Shown here: piece after piece, positions 1 to 8,737 of the stretch
Layout: every line of letters begins with the position of its first letter
Numbering within the stretch: position 1 is the stretch's first letter
Position numbers and translations under genes: made by a program
Notes under the pieces: generated by a model
Seen by the model: the letters and a program-made list of their open reading frames with translations, nothing else
Told to the model about the DNA's origin: nothing
Databases searched by the model: none
Assembly (NCBI RefSeq): GCF_016495725.1
Contig: NZ_CP054705.1
Span: 1,550,001 to 1,614,000, forward strand
From: Salicibibacter cibarius
Lineage (GTDB): Bacteria > Bacillota > Bacilli > Bacillales > Marinococcaceae
Direction: 5' to 3'
DNA length: 64,000 nucleotides

Positions 1-1
1 A

Positions 2-487
2 GATAATCATAATGCCGGAGAACCAAATGAAGCGAAAAATATGGAACAAGTGAATGATGCAAGTCACGATCAGGATGACTTTACCGTTGAAGACCGAGTC
101 ACAAGGGATGAACACCAAGGGTCACGTAACAAGACGGACGGTCGCGGATCATTTTATTATAATAATCCGCAAGATGTGACGGATAAGGATACGTTCACGG
201 AGGAAGAACGGGAAGCCGAAGAAGAACGGGCCCAGCGATATGAAAGGGAAGACAGGCATCAGGAGAGCATTGAACAAATCGTTAACGAGATGGATGACAT
301 AGAGGAAAGTTACGTCGTCGTCGATGATACACGAGTGATTGTAGGTATCCGTACCAATGGGGACGACGTTGACCAAACGATTGTGGCTATTGAAGAACGA
401 CTACAAGACGACATCGGTGACAAAGAACTGATCGTCACGGATGATGAGGATCAATTTGAGCAAATGCGAACAGGTCGCTCTCGATAA
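2..487 (+). CDS. YhcN/YlaJ-family sporulation lipoprotein, 3' part
   Basis: The reading frame is open to the left window edge, so the N-terminus and any lipobox are missing; the first ATG in view is at 41. The visible part is a charged, Glu/Asp/Arg-rich linker followed by a C-terminal domain of about 60 residues (from IEESYVVVDDTRVIVGI) with the alternating beta/acidic pattern of YhcN/YlaJ spore lipoproteins. Members of that family are usually lipoproteins of the forespore or spore inner membrane with roles in germination or outgrowth. The match is by pattern only, so the family call is moderate. Confidence 0.6.
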   Translation, partial: DNHNAGEPNEAKNMEQVNDASHDQDDFTVEDRVTRDEHQGSRNKTDGRGSFYYNNPQDVTDKDTFTEEEREAEEERAQRYEREDRHQESIEQIVNEMDDIEESYVVVDDTRVIVGIRTNGDDVDQTIVAIEERLQDDIGDKELIVTDDEDQFEQMRTGRSR

Positions 488-495
488 CCATGCTT

Positions 496-678
496 GTGCT
501 GAACGGCTGATATTAATGACCCCATGGATGTGGCGCCAAATAAGAAAGAAATTAATCCTCGCTGGGCGTGAGTGCGGACAAAAAGATAGTCAAAGCGTGA
601 AAAAATGTTCTCAGCACCGGCAATTCACTTGATTAACGCTCATGTCTTATTATTTGTCAATCACCCTCCACCAGGCTG
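496..678 (+). repeat. Dispersed repeat R4, copy 1
   Basis: This gene-free stretch resembles 59713-59940. Shared blocks in the same order are GTGCTGAACGGCTGA, a GGGCGT..GAGGACAAAA block, GGCAAAGCGTRAAA-like sequence, ACTTGATTARCGCTCATG and TCAAYCACCCT..AYYAGGC. Both copies end a few bases before a sigma-A-like promoter (685-713 here). Confidence 0.7.
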
Positions 679-684
679 TTTCCA

Positions 685-713
685 CTGCAAAAAACGATGA
701 ATTTCGGTACAAT
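685..713 (+). promoter_or_regulatory. Candidate sigma-A promoter of the OsmC gene
   Basis: CTGCAA (685-690), a 17-base spacer and TACAAT (708-713) lie 25 bases before the preferred OsmC start. The same arrangement (17-base spacer, TACATT) follows the second R4 copy before the signal peptidase gene. Confidence 0.45.
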
Positions 714-738
714 GGGTGTGAATGGGAGGGATGTATGG

Positions 739-1125
739 ATGGAATTTCGGATTGCCAATGAAGAAGCTTTCACGACACAAGCTCCGTTTGGCGAATTGCT
801 AATTTCCGGGGAAGATGAACACGGGTTTCGTCCCTATCAGCTTCTCGTATCATCAATCGCTGGCTGTAGCGGGAGTGTGCTCCGTAAAATAATGAAAAAG
901 CGGCGTGTGGAGGTCGGGGACATTCGTATTCACACCGATGTAACGAGAAATGATGAAGAACCGCATGAAGTAAAGACGGTACATCTTCATTACACGATAG
1001 AAGCAGAAGGCGTAAAAGAAGAACTCATGGAAAAACTTTTGGACATCGCGAAAAAGAATTGCACCATTGTTCAATCGGTAGAACCGTCGATCACCGTCAC
1101 AGAGTCGTTAACATTGAATCCATAA
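739..1125 (+). CDS. OsmC/Ohr family peroxidase-like protein
   Basis: The 128-residue protein has the OsmC layout: an N-terminal beta strand segment, a first conserved cysteine in the SSIAGCSGS motif (about residue 43) and a second in KKNCTIVQS (about residue 108). In OsmC/Ohr proteins these two cysteines reduce organic hydroperoxides in the cytoplasm. I chose ATG 739 because GGGAGGG (724-730) lies 8 bases upstream; an in-frame ATG at 697 has no ribosome site and lies upstream of the candidate -10. It is a single-gene unit closed by a hairpin. Which OsmC subfamily it belongs to cannot be settled by eye. Confidence 0.85.
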   Translation: MEFRIANEEAFTTQAPFGELLISGEDEHGFRPYQLLVSSIAGCSGSVLRKIMKKRRVEVGDIRIHTDVTRNDEEPHEVKTVHLHYTIEAEGVKEELMEKLLDIAKKNCTIVQSVEPSITVTESLTLNP

Positions 1126-1131
1126 CGAGAG

Positions 1132-1163
1132 GCAGTGCTTCATTCACGAGGCACTGTTTTTTC
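1132..1163 (+). terminator. Rho-independent terminator of the OsmC gene
   Basis: An inverted repeat with CAGTGC and GCACTG arms is followed by a T run. Confidence 0.7.
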
Positions 1164-1235
1164 TTTTCTTATCGATATGGATAATCGCGCCTCCCACAGA
1201 TCATAATAAGCGAAAATGATCAGGGAGGCTTATGC

Positions 1236-2027
1236 ATGAGAAGTTTTGTATTCATAGCGTCGTTATTGCTTTTAAGCACGTCGATCATCATGCCGGAAAC
1301 CGTTCAAGCCGATGAAGAAGAAAACGATTCATTCTCGAAACCGGACCATGTTTATGACATTGCCAGAGAAAACACATACAGTAACACGAGCCGCGAGTTG
1401 CCCGAGCTTGAGCCCTCGGAATTAACGAAAGACTTGCAGGAAACAGCAGAAGAAAAAATCGATAACCCCGAGCTCGTTGCCATGTTAAATGAATCGGCCA
1501 TCAAGGACTCAAAAATACCCTTTGGCGTCAATGCTTCCATTTATCTAGGGAAATGGGCGCTGAATTACGACTCTGACGATACGGAAGTGAACTGGGAATA
1601 CGAAAACATTAATACGAATGAACAAGATAATCGTGGCGGTGACACGGTCGTCTCTCTTCAATATAAACAAACGCAAAACAAAGAAGCAAAAGGCGAGTTG
1701 AACAGCGACGTGCCCCAACTTGAAGGGGTAAAAAATTTAATGAGAATGAAAGCCGCGGAAAAAACGTCTTTGCCTCTATCTTTTAGCTCCACGATTGGCC
1801 AAGGCACAGAGGTCGGGCCGAATTACCAAGTAGAAGGAAAAAAGCTTGGCGTATTGCACGGGCACGTGCCGGCTGTCCATGAAAAAGGGACGGTCACCTA
1901 CGGAGAAGTGTACGTGAAAATGAAAGGCAATAAACGGTTCCTTGAGGTTCAAAATATCGAAAAACAGGCCGTTGACGGCTGGATTCCCGTGAAAGATCAT
2001 GTCACGCTAACGTATCGCAACGGTTAA
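1236..2027 (+). CDS. yfkD: YfkD-like secreted protein
   Basis: This 263-residue protein has an N-terminal signal peptide (residues 1-25, hydrophobic core ending in VQADEEE) and an acidic soluble body with no transmembrane segment after it. Size, signal peptide and position next to yfkAB and pdaA match B. subtilis YfkD, a protein of unknown biochemical role. AGGGAGGCTT lies just before the ATG. It converges with yfkAB, whose stop codon is 25 bases away across a short stem-loop. It is probably exported; no catalytic motif is visible. Confidence 0.75.
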   Translation: MRSFVFIASLLLLSTSIIMPETVQADEEENDSFSKPDHVYDIARENTYSNTSRELPELEPSELTKDLQETAEEKIDNPELVAMLNESAIKDSKIPFGVNASIYLGKWALNYDSDDTEVNWEYENINTNEQDNRGGDTVVSLQYKQTQNKEAKGELNSDVPQLEGVKNLMRMKAAEKTSLPLSFSSTIGQGTEVGPNYQVEGKKLGVLHGHVPAVHEKGTVTYGEVYVKMKGNKRFLEVQNIEKQAVDGWIPVKDHVTLTYRNG

Positions 2028-2051
2028 AACTTTCGCGGACAGGGCGAAGGT

Positions 2052-3170
2052 TCATAGGTTGCTCGCTCGTGCTTGAAAATCAGTGTCTTGATAATAGGCG
2101 TTTTTGACGAGCGCATTCGGGCCGAGACATTGAACGGAAGGGCAATGGCAATGTAGGGATTGGGCCAGCGAAGACGCCTTCCATTTGGAGAAGGCCGCCG
2201 GCAATGAAGCGTTTTGGATATTCCCCAGCGCTGGTTCATCGTCAAAATCGGTGACACTGATGTTGCCGTTAAACACATTGACATTTAAACGGTTGCGTCC
2301 GTCGGGGTCATTTCTTACGGTGACATTTTCACTCCCGTACAGTCGCTTTAATAGCTGCAGATCGTTTTCATCGCCGTTACAGGCATAAAAGGGGAGCGTG
2401 CCGAAAAGCATCCAGGTCCCGTTGTTGCGATGGTCAAGCAAACGATGAATGCCGCTTCTGATTTCCGATAGCGTTGCAATTTCCATGTCGCCGGCAAAAT
2501 CCGTCGGGTACATGGGATGCACTTCGTGCCGTTGGCAACCCATCGCGGTAATTTGATCGTGGATGGCTTCAAGATTGGGCAAGGTCCGTTTGTTCAGCAT
2601 CGTTTCCGCCGATACCATAATGCCTTGCCCTGTTAGTATTTTTGCGTTTTCAATCATGCGTTCAAAAAAAAGCTGTCTTTTTTCCATCGTCGGGGGTTTT
2701 TCCATATGAGCGAAACCGATAGCCGCAAAATCCTCAAAGCTTCCGTAATTATGCGTAATATGTAGGACATCGAGATATGGAAGGATCGCTTCATATTGAT
2801 GTAACGGCAACGTCAAATTCGAGTTAATTTGCGTGCTCGCCCCTCGCTCATAAGCATAACGAAGCAGAGGAACGACGTATTTTTCCACAGATTTTTTGGA
2901 AAGCATCGGTTCTCCGCCCGTGATGCTCAATGCACGGAGATGCTCGACCTCATCCAAACGGTCTATAAGCAGTTCCACCGGCAGGCCATCGGATGGCTCT
3001 CTGCGGCTTAACAACGAACCGACGGCACAATGTTCACAGCGCATATTGCAAAGGGTGGTCGTCGTGAATTCAACGTTTGTTAACGTATGTTTTCCAAACC
3101 GTACGTAATCATCATAGGCTTCCCACGGATCATTGACCGGTGAAAATGACGCTTTTGCTTTGCTGGTCAT
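2052..3170 (-). CDS. yfkAB: Radical SAM/CxCxxxxC motif protein YfkAB
   Basis: The 372-residue protein carries the radical-SAM cluster motif CNMRCEHC (Cys41, Cys45, Cys48), the GGEP-type SAM-binding segment (ITGGEPMLS) and a C-terminal CxCxxxxC motif (Cys341, Cys343, Cys348) that defines the YfkAB family. It should bind a 4Fe-4S cluster and cleave S-adenosylmethionine, and the extra cysteines suggest an auxiliary cluster. The substrate is unknown. In B. subtilis the region is annotated as yfkA and yfkB; here it is one continuous frame. It is transcribed divergently from pdaA. Confidence 0.85.
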   Translation of the reverse strand: MTSKAKASFSPVNDPWEAYDDYVRFGKHTLTNVEFTTTTLCNMRCEHCAVGSLLSRREPSDGLPVELLIDRLDEVEHLRALSITGGEPMLSKKSVEKYVVPLLRYAYERGASTQINSNLTLPLHQYEAILPYLDVLHITHNYGSFEDFAAIGFAHMEKPPTMEKRQLFFERMIENAKILTGQGIMVSAETMLNKRTLPNLEAIHDQITAMGCQRHEVHPMYPTDFAGDMEIATLSEIRSGIHRLLDHRNNGTWMLFGTLPFYACNGDENDLQLLKRLYGSENVTVRNDPDGRNRLNVNVFNGNISVTDFDDEPALGNIQNASLPAAFSKWKASSLAQSLHCHCPSVQCLGPNALVKNAYYQDTDFQARASNL

Positions 3171-3245
3171 AATAATCTCCTTTATAAGTGATACGAATTA
3201 AGCATACAAAAAATAGCGGATGAAGAAAAGGGAGGCGAATGAAAA

Positions 3246-4043
3246 ATGGGAAGAGGGACAAGAAAAAAACGGGGCATGTTGTTAGTCTTGGCACTCCTTT
3301 TGTTCATGATGACAGGTCAATCAGCTTACGGCGAAGGCGTTTACGATTGGAATTTCAAACCGGAGAAAAACAATCAACCGCCCACGACAGAACCTCATTA
3401 TATTAAGCTGCTTGATCGCTATGATGGTTATTTTATTGGTGATACGGATAACAAGAACATTTATCTGACGTTTGATAGTGGCTACGAAAATGGTTGTACA
3501 GACGTTATTTTGGATGTATTAAAAGAAAAGAACGTTCCTGCTGCATTTTTTGTCACCGGTTATTACTTCGAGCGCGAAGAGGATTTAATCAAAAGAATGG
3601 ACGATGAAGGGCATATTGTTGGCAATCATTCCTGGAATCATCCGAGTTTTCCTGATTTAAATGATAAAGAAGTAATCTCCGAGCTGTCAAAGGTGGAGGA
3701 AGCTTTTAAAACGTTGACGGGGAAGGAGATGAATTATTTGCGCCCTCCCCGCGGCACATTTAATGAGAGAACGATGAAAATTGCAAAAGATGAAGGGTAT
3801 CACCATATTTTTTGGTCATTCGCTTATGTCGATTGGAACCCGGGTGCGCAAAAAGGGAAAGCTTATGCCTATGATAAGATTATGGATCGTGTTCATCCCG
3901 GGGCGGTTTTGCTGCTTCATTCGGTATCGAAAGACAACGCGGCTGCCCTCGGAGATGTGATCGACGAGCTGAAAGTGGAAGGCTATCAATTTAAGTCTCT
4001 GGACCATTTAACCGGCAGGCAATTTCCTCCTTTTGATCAATGA
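3246..4043 (+). CDS. pdaA: Delta-lactam-biosynthetic de-N-acetylase PdaA
   Basis: This 265-residue secreted polysaccharide deacetylase has an N-terminal signal peptide (residues 1-29) and a NodB domain. Motif 1 reads TFDSGYENG (TFDN/SG is typical of PdaA), motif 2 NHSWNHP supplies the two metal-binding histidines, motif 3 is RPPRGTFNER, then DWNPG and LLLHS. PdaA removes the acetyl group from N-acetylmuramic acid in the spore cortex, a step needed to form muramic delta-lactam, which germination lytic enzymes recognise. In B. subtilis it is made in the forespore. It sits beside yfkAB as in B. subtilis. Confidence 0.92.
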   Translation: MGRGTRKKRGMLLVLALLLFMMTGQSAYGEGVYDWNFKPEKNNQPPTTEPHYIKLLDRYDGYFIGDTDNKNIYLTFDSGYENGCTDVILDVLKEKNVPAAFFVTGYYFEREEDLIKRMDDEGHIVGNHSWNHPSFPDLNDKEVISELSKVEEAFKTLTGKEMNYLRPPRGTFNERTMKIAKDEGYHHIFWSFAYVDWNPGAQKGKAYAYDKIMDRVHPGAVLLLHSVSKDNAAALGDVIDELKVEGYQFKSLDHLTGRQFPPFDQ

Positions 4044-4165
4044 GCGTGGCTTCATTGCCCCATATGGTTGGCTACCTTTTGCAACGTATTCAAGCCTGTC
4101 ACATGTAGCTACGACCAATTTTCCGTTGGCCTACGGGGAAGCTTAATGTTCCGGCGTATGTATTA

Positions 4166-4327
4166 TTACTGTCGGCAAAGATTGCCATCTCCGCTGTATT
4201 TTCCTTCGTACCAGACCACATGGTCGACGAGTGTTTTCAATGCCTGTTGCAAAACGGTTGAGGTGTTTCTTTCCTGCGTTGTGTCGGCAATCATTTTTAT
4301 CGCGGTCAGATCTGTGGATACAGACAT
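4166..4327 (-). CDS. Small conserved-position protein (53 aa, YfjT-like by location)
   Basis: A 53-residue minus-strand frame begins with an ATG 9 bases after TAGGAG, a strong ribosome site, and reads MSVSTDLTAIKMIADT and on to VVWYEGKYSGDGNLC. No transmembrane or signal segment is seen. B. subtilis has a small gene, yfjT, next to pdaA, and this is the likely counterpart by position and size, but I cannot confirm the sequence match. The overlapping plus-strand frame (4068-4394) lacks a ribosome site. Confidence 0.55.
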   Translation of the reverse strand: MSVSTDLTAIKMIADTTQERNTSTVLQQALKTLVDHVVWYEGKYSGDGNLCRQ

Positions 4328-4456
4328 TGGCTCATCACTCCTAAATCAAATTAACATACCTATTTTAGCAAAACGAGAGGGTGCGATCGGCTAGTAAGTT
4401 AGTTCAGGAAAGTGCTAAAATGGTGCATAATAATTTTAACTTAGAGGTGAATCGGC

Positions 4457-4960
4457 ATGTTTAACAGTGACCGTTTGTATTTTCGGGAAATAGCGGAAGA
4501 GGACCGAAAACCTTTGGAAGATCTGTTTGCCGACCCCGCTGTCATGCGTTTTGCAGACGGCACGAAAACGAAAAGGGGAACGGGGGAATGGATGGAGCAA
4601 TCCTACCGAGACTATAGAAGTTTCGGCGTCGGATATTGGGTTGCAGAAAAACGGGGAAATGGTGAATTTGTGGGGCAGTGCGGGTTTCGCCCGCAAAAAA
4701 TCCAAGGACAAATTCACATGGGTTTCGGATATCTTTTGGCAAGGAACGCATGGGGAGAGGGATACGGGAAAGAAGCCGCTTACGCGTGCAGTAATTTCGC
4801 TTTTGAACAATTGGCCATTGATGAATTGACATCCATCATTCATCCGCAAAACATTCCATCTATAAAAATTGCCCGCTTTCTCGGAATGGAAAAACAAGAC
4901 CGCATCCGTAAACATTGCCAGTGGATGGATGTGTATAGGCTAGAAAACCCGGGCTTGTAG
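4457..4960 (+). CDS. GNAT family N-acetyltransferase (RimJ/RimL-like)
   Basis: The 167-residue protein starts with the typical SDRLYFREIAEED opening of RimJ/RimL-type GNATs. It has the acetyl-CoA-binding stretch RNAWGEGYGKEAA (around residue 100), matching the RxxGxGxA loop, and a C-terminal HPQNIPSIKIARFLGM strand-helix. It should transfer an acetyl group to an amine, possibly an N-terminus or small molecule; the substrate cannot be read from sequence. GAGGTGAATCGGC precedes the ATG. It stands alone between pdaA and a membrane protein. Confidence 0.85.
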   Translation: MFNSDRLYFREIAEEDRKPLEDLFADPAVMRFADGTKTKRGTGEWMEQSYRDYRSFGVGYWVAEKRGNGEFVGQCGFRPQKIQGQIHMGFGYLLARNAWGEGYGKEAAYACSNFAFEQLAIDELTSIIHPQNIPSIKIARFLGMEKQDRIRKHCQWMDVYRLENPGL

Positions 4961-5057
4961 AAAAGTGACATGAAACGTTCATAATTTAAGGTTTGGTGAC
5001 GCATTTCTGTCTTGTATACTGGAAGAAAAGATCCGATTCAAACAGGGGGCAAAAACT

Positions 5058-5720
5058 TTGGCGCTTGTAGCACTTACTGTTTTTATCATTGCCGGTGTTA
5101 GTACCGTTTTCGCTGCATTTCTCATGTTCGTTACTTGGCCGCGGCGTAAACAAAATGAATATAAACAAATAAAATTGTTTACCGGTTCATTTTCAGCGGC
5201 CATCGTTACGCTGGGAATTTTTTTACTTTTTACGGATTCATCATCAAATAAGATTGCGGCTGATGAGTCTTATGCCGTTCCGGATGACGTGGAGACAGTG
5301 GAAGAAGAGGCAGGTTGGCACATTACATCCGAGCTTGGTCAAGTCACAGCTGACCATCATGAAGTTATCCAAAGTGTTAGCTTTAATAAGGGTGGCGAAG
5401 ATCAACGAGCAGTGTTGGAAGCTGAACTGATCACAGAGGATAACATTACAACAGATCTTATCCGTACATCAACCTTAAATCGTTCCACTCAAATTTTGCA
5501 ACGTTTATCCCAAATCGATGAAGTGGAACAGATCCATTTAGTTTGGGATATTTATTTCGAGCCCGAATCAGGCCCCGGCGAATTCGATACGATCTTGGAC
5601 TTGACGGTGAATAAAGAAAATGTGCAAAACATTGAAGGGAACCGCATGGACAGCGAAGAATTAGACGAATTAGCCGTAGATTATTGGGAGAAACCAGCGC
5701 TTGACCCGGAGGATGAATAG
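5058..5720 (+). CDS. Uncharacterised membrane-anchored protein
   Basis: I do not recognise this family. The 220-residue product has two hydrophobic helices (about residues 3-25 and 40-59), then an acidic extracytoplasmic tail of about 160 residues with a mixed alpha/beta pattern. The proposed start is TTG at 5058, 9-10 bases after AGGGGG; no ATG is nearby. The tail is strongly acidic (EDxD/EE clusters), in line with a salt-adapted exported domain. A bidirectional terminator separates it from ectC. Confidence 0.6.
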   Translation: MALVALTVFIIAGVSTVFAAFLMFVTWPRRKQNEYKQIKLFTGSFSAAIVTLGIFLLFTDSSSNKIAADESYAVPDDVETVEEEAGWHITSELGQVTADHHEVIQSVSFNKGGEDQRAVLEAELITEDNITTDLIRTSTLNRSTQILQRLSQIDEVEQIHLVWDIYFEPESGPGEFDTILDLTVNKENVQNIEGNRMDSEELDELAVDYWEKPALDPEDE

Positions 5721-5730
5721 AACAAAGCAA

Positions 5731-5767
5731 AGCCCCTTGGAATTCTCATCCAAGGGGCTCACTTTTT
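5731..5767. terminator. Bidirectional terminator between the membrane-protein gene and ectC
   Basis: Eleven-base arms AGCCCCTTGGA (5731-5741) and TCCAAGGGGCT (5749-5759) are followed by ACTTTTTC. It can serve the plus-strand gene and the converging ectABC operon. Confidence 0.8.
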
Positions 5768-6154
5768 CTAATCTAAATCAGCGGGATATACGCCATTTTC
5801 ATCATGGATCTCACGGCCGCTTAATGGCGGATTAAACACACAAATCATGCGTGCGTCCTTAATTCCGCGCAATAGATGTTCATCATGTTCATCGAGGGCA
5901 TATAAGGTGCCGGGGGTAATTTTATACGTTTTATTATCCTTTAACGTTTCTACTTCAGCTTCCCCTTCAATACAGTAGACCGCTTCAAGGTGGTTTTGAT
6001 ACCAAATATGCGTTTCCGTGCCGGCGCGAATGATCGTGTCATTTACCGAGTATCCCATGTTGTCATCTTTCATAAGCAGGCGGCGGCTCGTCCAGTTGCC
6101 GGCGTCTATTTCTTGATCGGATCCTTTAATATCTTCAAGATTAACGATTTTCAT
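5768..6154 (-). CDS. ectC: L-ectoine synthase EctC
   Basis: This 128-residue cupin protein closes N-gamma-acetyl-2,4-diaminobutyrate to ectoine, the last step of ectoine synthesis in the cytoplasm. It starts MKIVNLEDI, as EctC proteins do, and contains the characteristic [19 protein letters not shown] metal/substrate segment and [12 protein letters not shown]. The open frame extends upstream, but ATG 6154 has GGAGG 8 bases before it and gives the usual family length. It is the last gene of the ectABC operon, about 100 bases after ectB. Confidence 0.95.
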   Translation of the reverse strand: MKIVNLEDIKGSDQEIDAGNWTSRRLLMKDDNMGYSVNDTIIRAGTETHIWYQNHLEAVYCIEGEAEVETLKDNKTYKITPGTLYALDEHDEHLLRGIKDARMICVFNPPLSGREIHDENGVYPADLD

Positions 6155-6254
6155 GATGGTTGTCCTCCATGTATTGTATCTAAATATGGAAATGAGAGAC
6201 GAGAACAACATCCTGTCTCTCATTTCTTTCGTAATTAGCTGTTATTCGGGAACT

Positions 6255-7523
6255 TTAATCTTTAATCGCATCGCTAATGCCAAGCTCAAGACGGCGCAAA
6301 CCTTCTTCCAAGCCCTCGTCGTCGATAATTAGCGGCGGGAATAGTTTGAAGACTTCATCGTTTGGTCCGGCGGTTTCCATGATTAAACCGTTCTTATAGG
6401 AGTGCCAGGATACTTTGTTTGCAAGGTCAGGCACATCCGAACGTATGCCTTGGATGAAACCACGACCGCGTAAAGTCCCTTTCAAGTCAGGGTATTTTTC
6501 GATCATTTTTTGCAGAAATGCAGTAATCTTATCTGATTTTCTTGAAATTTCTTTTTCGAAAGCAGGGTCTTTCCAGTATTCCAATGCAGCAGTGGCGGTT
6601 ACAAAGGCCGGGGCGTTCCCGCGGAAAGTTCCATTGTGTTCACCCGGTGACCATTGGTCAAGTTCAGGACGGATGAGCGTGATCGCCATTGGCATCCCGT
6701 AGCCGCCAATCGATTTGGACATGCAAATAATATCCGGATTAATTCCGGACGGTTCAAAGCTAAAGAACGATCCTGCGCGTCCAACCCCGGCCTGGATGTC
6801 ATCGACGATCAAGAGCGCATCAATGTCATGGCACAAACGTTCAATTTCTTGCAACCATTCATTGCTGGCGGCGTTAAGCCCGCCTTCCCCTTGCACGGTT
6901 TCCAATATGATGGCGGCAGGTTTGTCTACGCCGCTTCCGGCTCGGTCAAGAAAGCTACGGATATGCTTCATTTGTTTTTCTACCGATTCATCAACGAACT
7001 TGTCATATGGCATGGTAAGCGCATTTCCGAGCGGAACTCCGGCACCGGCCCTTTTAAACTCATTGGAAGTGACGGCAAGAGAGCCGAGTGTCATGCCGTG
7101 AAAACCATTTGTGAAGCTGACAACGTTCGTCCGTCCTTTTACTTTACGGGCAAGTTTCAGGGCACTTTCAACCGCATTGGTTCCGGTTGGCCCCGGGAAC
7201 ATTACTTTATAATCCATATTGCGGGGTTCTAAAATGGTGGAATTGAACGCTTCCAGAAATTCACGGCGCGCCTTGGAAGCCATGTCCAAAGAATGGGTAA
7301 TGCCGTCTTCTTGGATATACTCGATGAGTTTTTCCTTCATGCGATCATCATTATGGCCATAATTTAGGGCGCCTGCCCCGGAGAAAAAATCAATGAATTC
7401 GTTGTTGGCTTCGTCCCATAGTTGGTAGCCTTTTGCTTTGTGAAAAACAGTAGGGAAGCTACGGCTGTAGCTTCGCACCACTGATTCTTTTTCTTCAAAA
7501 ACTTGCATTGCGTTTGTAGTCAT
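6255..7523 (-). CDS. ectB: Diaminobutyrate-2-oxoglutarate transaminase EctB
   Basis: This class-III PLP-dependent aminotransferase makes L-2,4-diaminobutyrate from aspartate semialdehyde and glutamate, the first committed step to ectoine. Visible motifs include [13 protein letters not shown], the [11 protein letters not shown] segment and [12 protein letters not shown] with the PLP lysine. From M([13 protein letters not shown]) it is 422 residues, the family norm. An ATG at 7547, 8 bases after AGGAG, would add 8 residues and is an equally good start by ribosome site. The longer open frame into ectA is not used. Confidence 0.95.
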   Translation of the reverse strand: MTTNAMQVFEEKESVVRSYSRSFPTVFHKAKGYQLWDEANNEFIDFFSGAGALNYGHNDDRMKEKLIEYIQEDGITHSLDMASKARREFLEAFNSTILEPRNMDYKVMFPGPTGTNAVESALKLARKVKGRTNVVSFTNGFHGMTLGSLAVTSNEFKRAGAGVPLGNALTMPYDKFVDESVEKQMKHIRSFLDRAGSGVDKPAAIILETVQGEGGLNAASNEWLQEIERLCHDIDALLIVDDIQAGVGRAGSFFSFEPSGINPDIICMSKSIGGYGMPMAITLIRPELDQWSPGEHNGTFRGNAPAFVTATAALEYWKDPAFEKEISRKSDKITAFLQKMIEKYPDLKGTLRGRGFIQGIRSDVPDLANKVSWHSYKNGLIMETAGPNDEVFKLFPPLIIDDEGLEEGLRRLELGISDAIKD

Positions 7524-7581
7524 GTTGGCAACGACTCCCTTCGTCATTAAGTGCGCTCCTATGATCTCCCGGTGTTTGTGT

Positions 7582-8091
7582 TTACCGAAAGATTGGGCCG
7601 ATTTTAAATGAGAGCTCTGCTTCATGGTTATCCCCCGGGAACAAATCTTCGGAGAAACATTCCGACACATGACAGGCAGTTTCGTTGGTACGGGCAAGTC
7701 GCCGGAACAGTTTTTGCGAAGCGTCGTTCGACGGAGTGACGGTTGCTTCAAGGTATTTGATTTCTTGGCAAGCATTGCGCTCAAGCAATTCATCAAGCAT
7801 GCGTGAGGCCAATCCTTTCCCGCGTTGTGAGCTGTCTACACCTACTTGCCATACAAATACGGTATTGTCTTTTTCAGGTAGGATGAACGCAGTAATGAAG
7901 CCAACTAGTTTCCCTTCTTCCTTGACGACTACACAAGTTTCGGAAAAGTATTCGCTCATCATTAAATACTTATACGAAGAATTAAGATCCAGACCAAGTT
8001 TTTTGGCAAGTTCCCACATTTTGCGTCCGTCTTGTACAGTCGGTTTGTCAAAAGTCAAAGATTCTTTCTGCAACGTTGGAGTTGCACTCAT
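7582..8091 (-). CDS. ectA: L-2,4-diaminobutyrate N-gamma-acetyltransferase EctA
   Basis: The 169-residue GNAT enzyme acetylates diaminobutyrate, the second ectoine step. The acetyl-CoA loop [14 protein letters not shown] (around residues 86-99) and the [17 protein letters not shown] segment match EctA. It is the first gene of ectA-ectB-ectC, the usual order. No specialised aspartokinase gene follows, so aspartate semialdehyde must come from general metabolism. Ectoine accumulates as a compatible solute at high salt. The start ATG follows AGGTGTGATAGG. Confidence 0.95.
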   Translation of the reverse strand: MSATPTLQKESLTFDKPTVQDGRKMWELAKKLGLDLNSSYKYLMMSEYFSETCVVVKEEGKLVGFITAFILPEKDNTVFVWQVGVDSSQRGKGLASRMLDELLERNACQEIKYLEATVTPSNDASQKLFRRLARTNETACHVSECFSEDLFPGDNHEAELSFKIGPIFR

Positions 8092-8215
8092 CCTATCACA
8101 CCTTTTAAATATTTACGCACCATAATTTTAGTTCCCTTAATGAGAAATATTCAAACCACTTTTGAATATGAAAGGGAAAAGCAGGATACGTATCGAGACC
8201 AATCGGGTCATGCAT

Positions 8216-8246
8216 ATTATAATAGCACGCCTGCTAAAAAATTCAA
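8216..8246 (-). promoter_or_regulatory. Candidate ectABC promoter
   Basis: On the minus strand TTGAAT (8246-8241) is followed 16 bases later by TATTAT, overlapping TATAAT. The predicted start leaves an untranslated leader of about 120 bases before ectA. Osmotic control would be expected from the pathway, but no specific operator is visible. Confidence 0.4.
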
Positions 8247-8429
8247 CTCGCTATATTTATGATTAAACGTGATTTAAGCACGTAAGAAAGAGTTGGCGTT
8301 ATTTGCGTAAGGTGTTAGAGGGGATTACTAACGTATATGGCAATACAGTCATGCAGAGGAGCGCGTTTATCAATTTTATTCTGACAATCGGGGGGAGAAC
8401 TGGTACACTTATTTATTGTGTGCACTTTT

Positions 8430-8668
8430 AATCATGGGGAAGCGCGGTTCATGGAGACTGAAATTGCTGATAACCGGTCCATTCGGTCGTCATGGGCGGT
8501 TCATGAATCCCGGAACCGCTCGCTAACGGTATTTTGGGTCATCATAAGAGGCTCATGAAGCCTGAAACCGCATTTGCCCGGATAATTCGGTCGCCATGGG
8601 AGGCTCATGAAGCCCGAAATCGCAGTCAAACGATTAATTCAGTCACCATGAAAACTTCATCCGTTCGT
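8430..8668. repeat. 52-bp tandem array A (palindromic core)
   Basis: Units anchored on TTCGGTCGTCATG-like sequence begin at 8482, 8534, 8586 and 8638, exactly 52 bases apart, with a weaker unit before them. Each unit holds TTCGGTCRCCATG and then a CATGAAGCCCGAA-type arm, an imperfect inverted repeat. It fills most of the gap between ectA and the AEC gene (8262-8737), in which I see no gene. Confidence 0.85.
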
Positions 8669-8737
8669 TTTCGTTGATTATCAATGAAACAACACAGAGG
8701 CCACTCCCGCGATCTTTTACATGAGAGGAGGAGAAGA

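Noticed and set aside
441-632. 63-codon plus-strand frame
   Set aside because: It lies in repeat R4 and overlaps the YhcN-like gene in another frame.
4068-4394. 108-codon plus-strand frame after pdaA
   Set aside because: No ribosome site or family; the opposite strand holds a better small gene with a strong ribosome site.
6654-7232. 192-codon plus-strand frame inside ectB
   Set aside because: Antisense shadow of a well-conserved enzyme gene.
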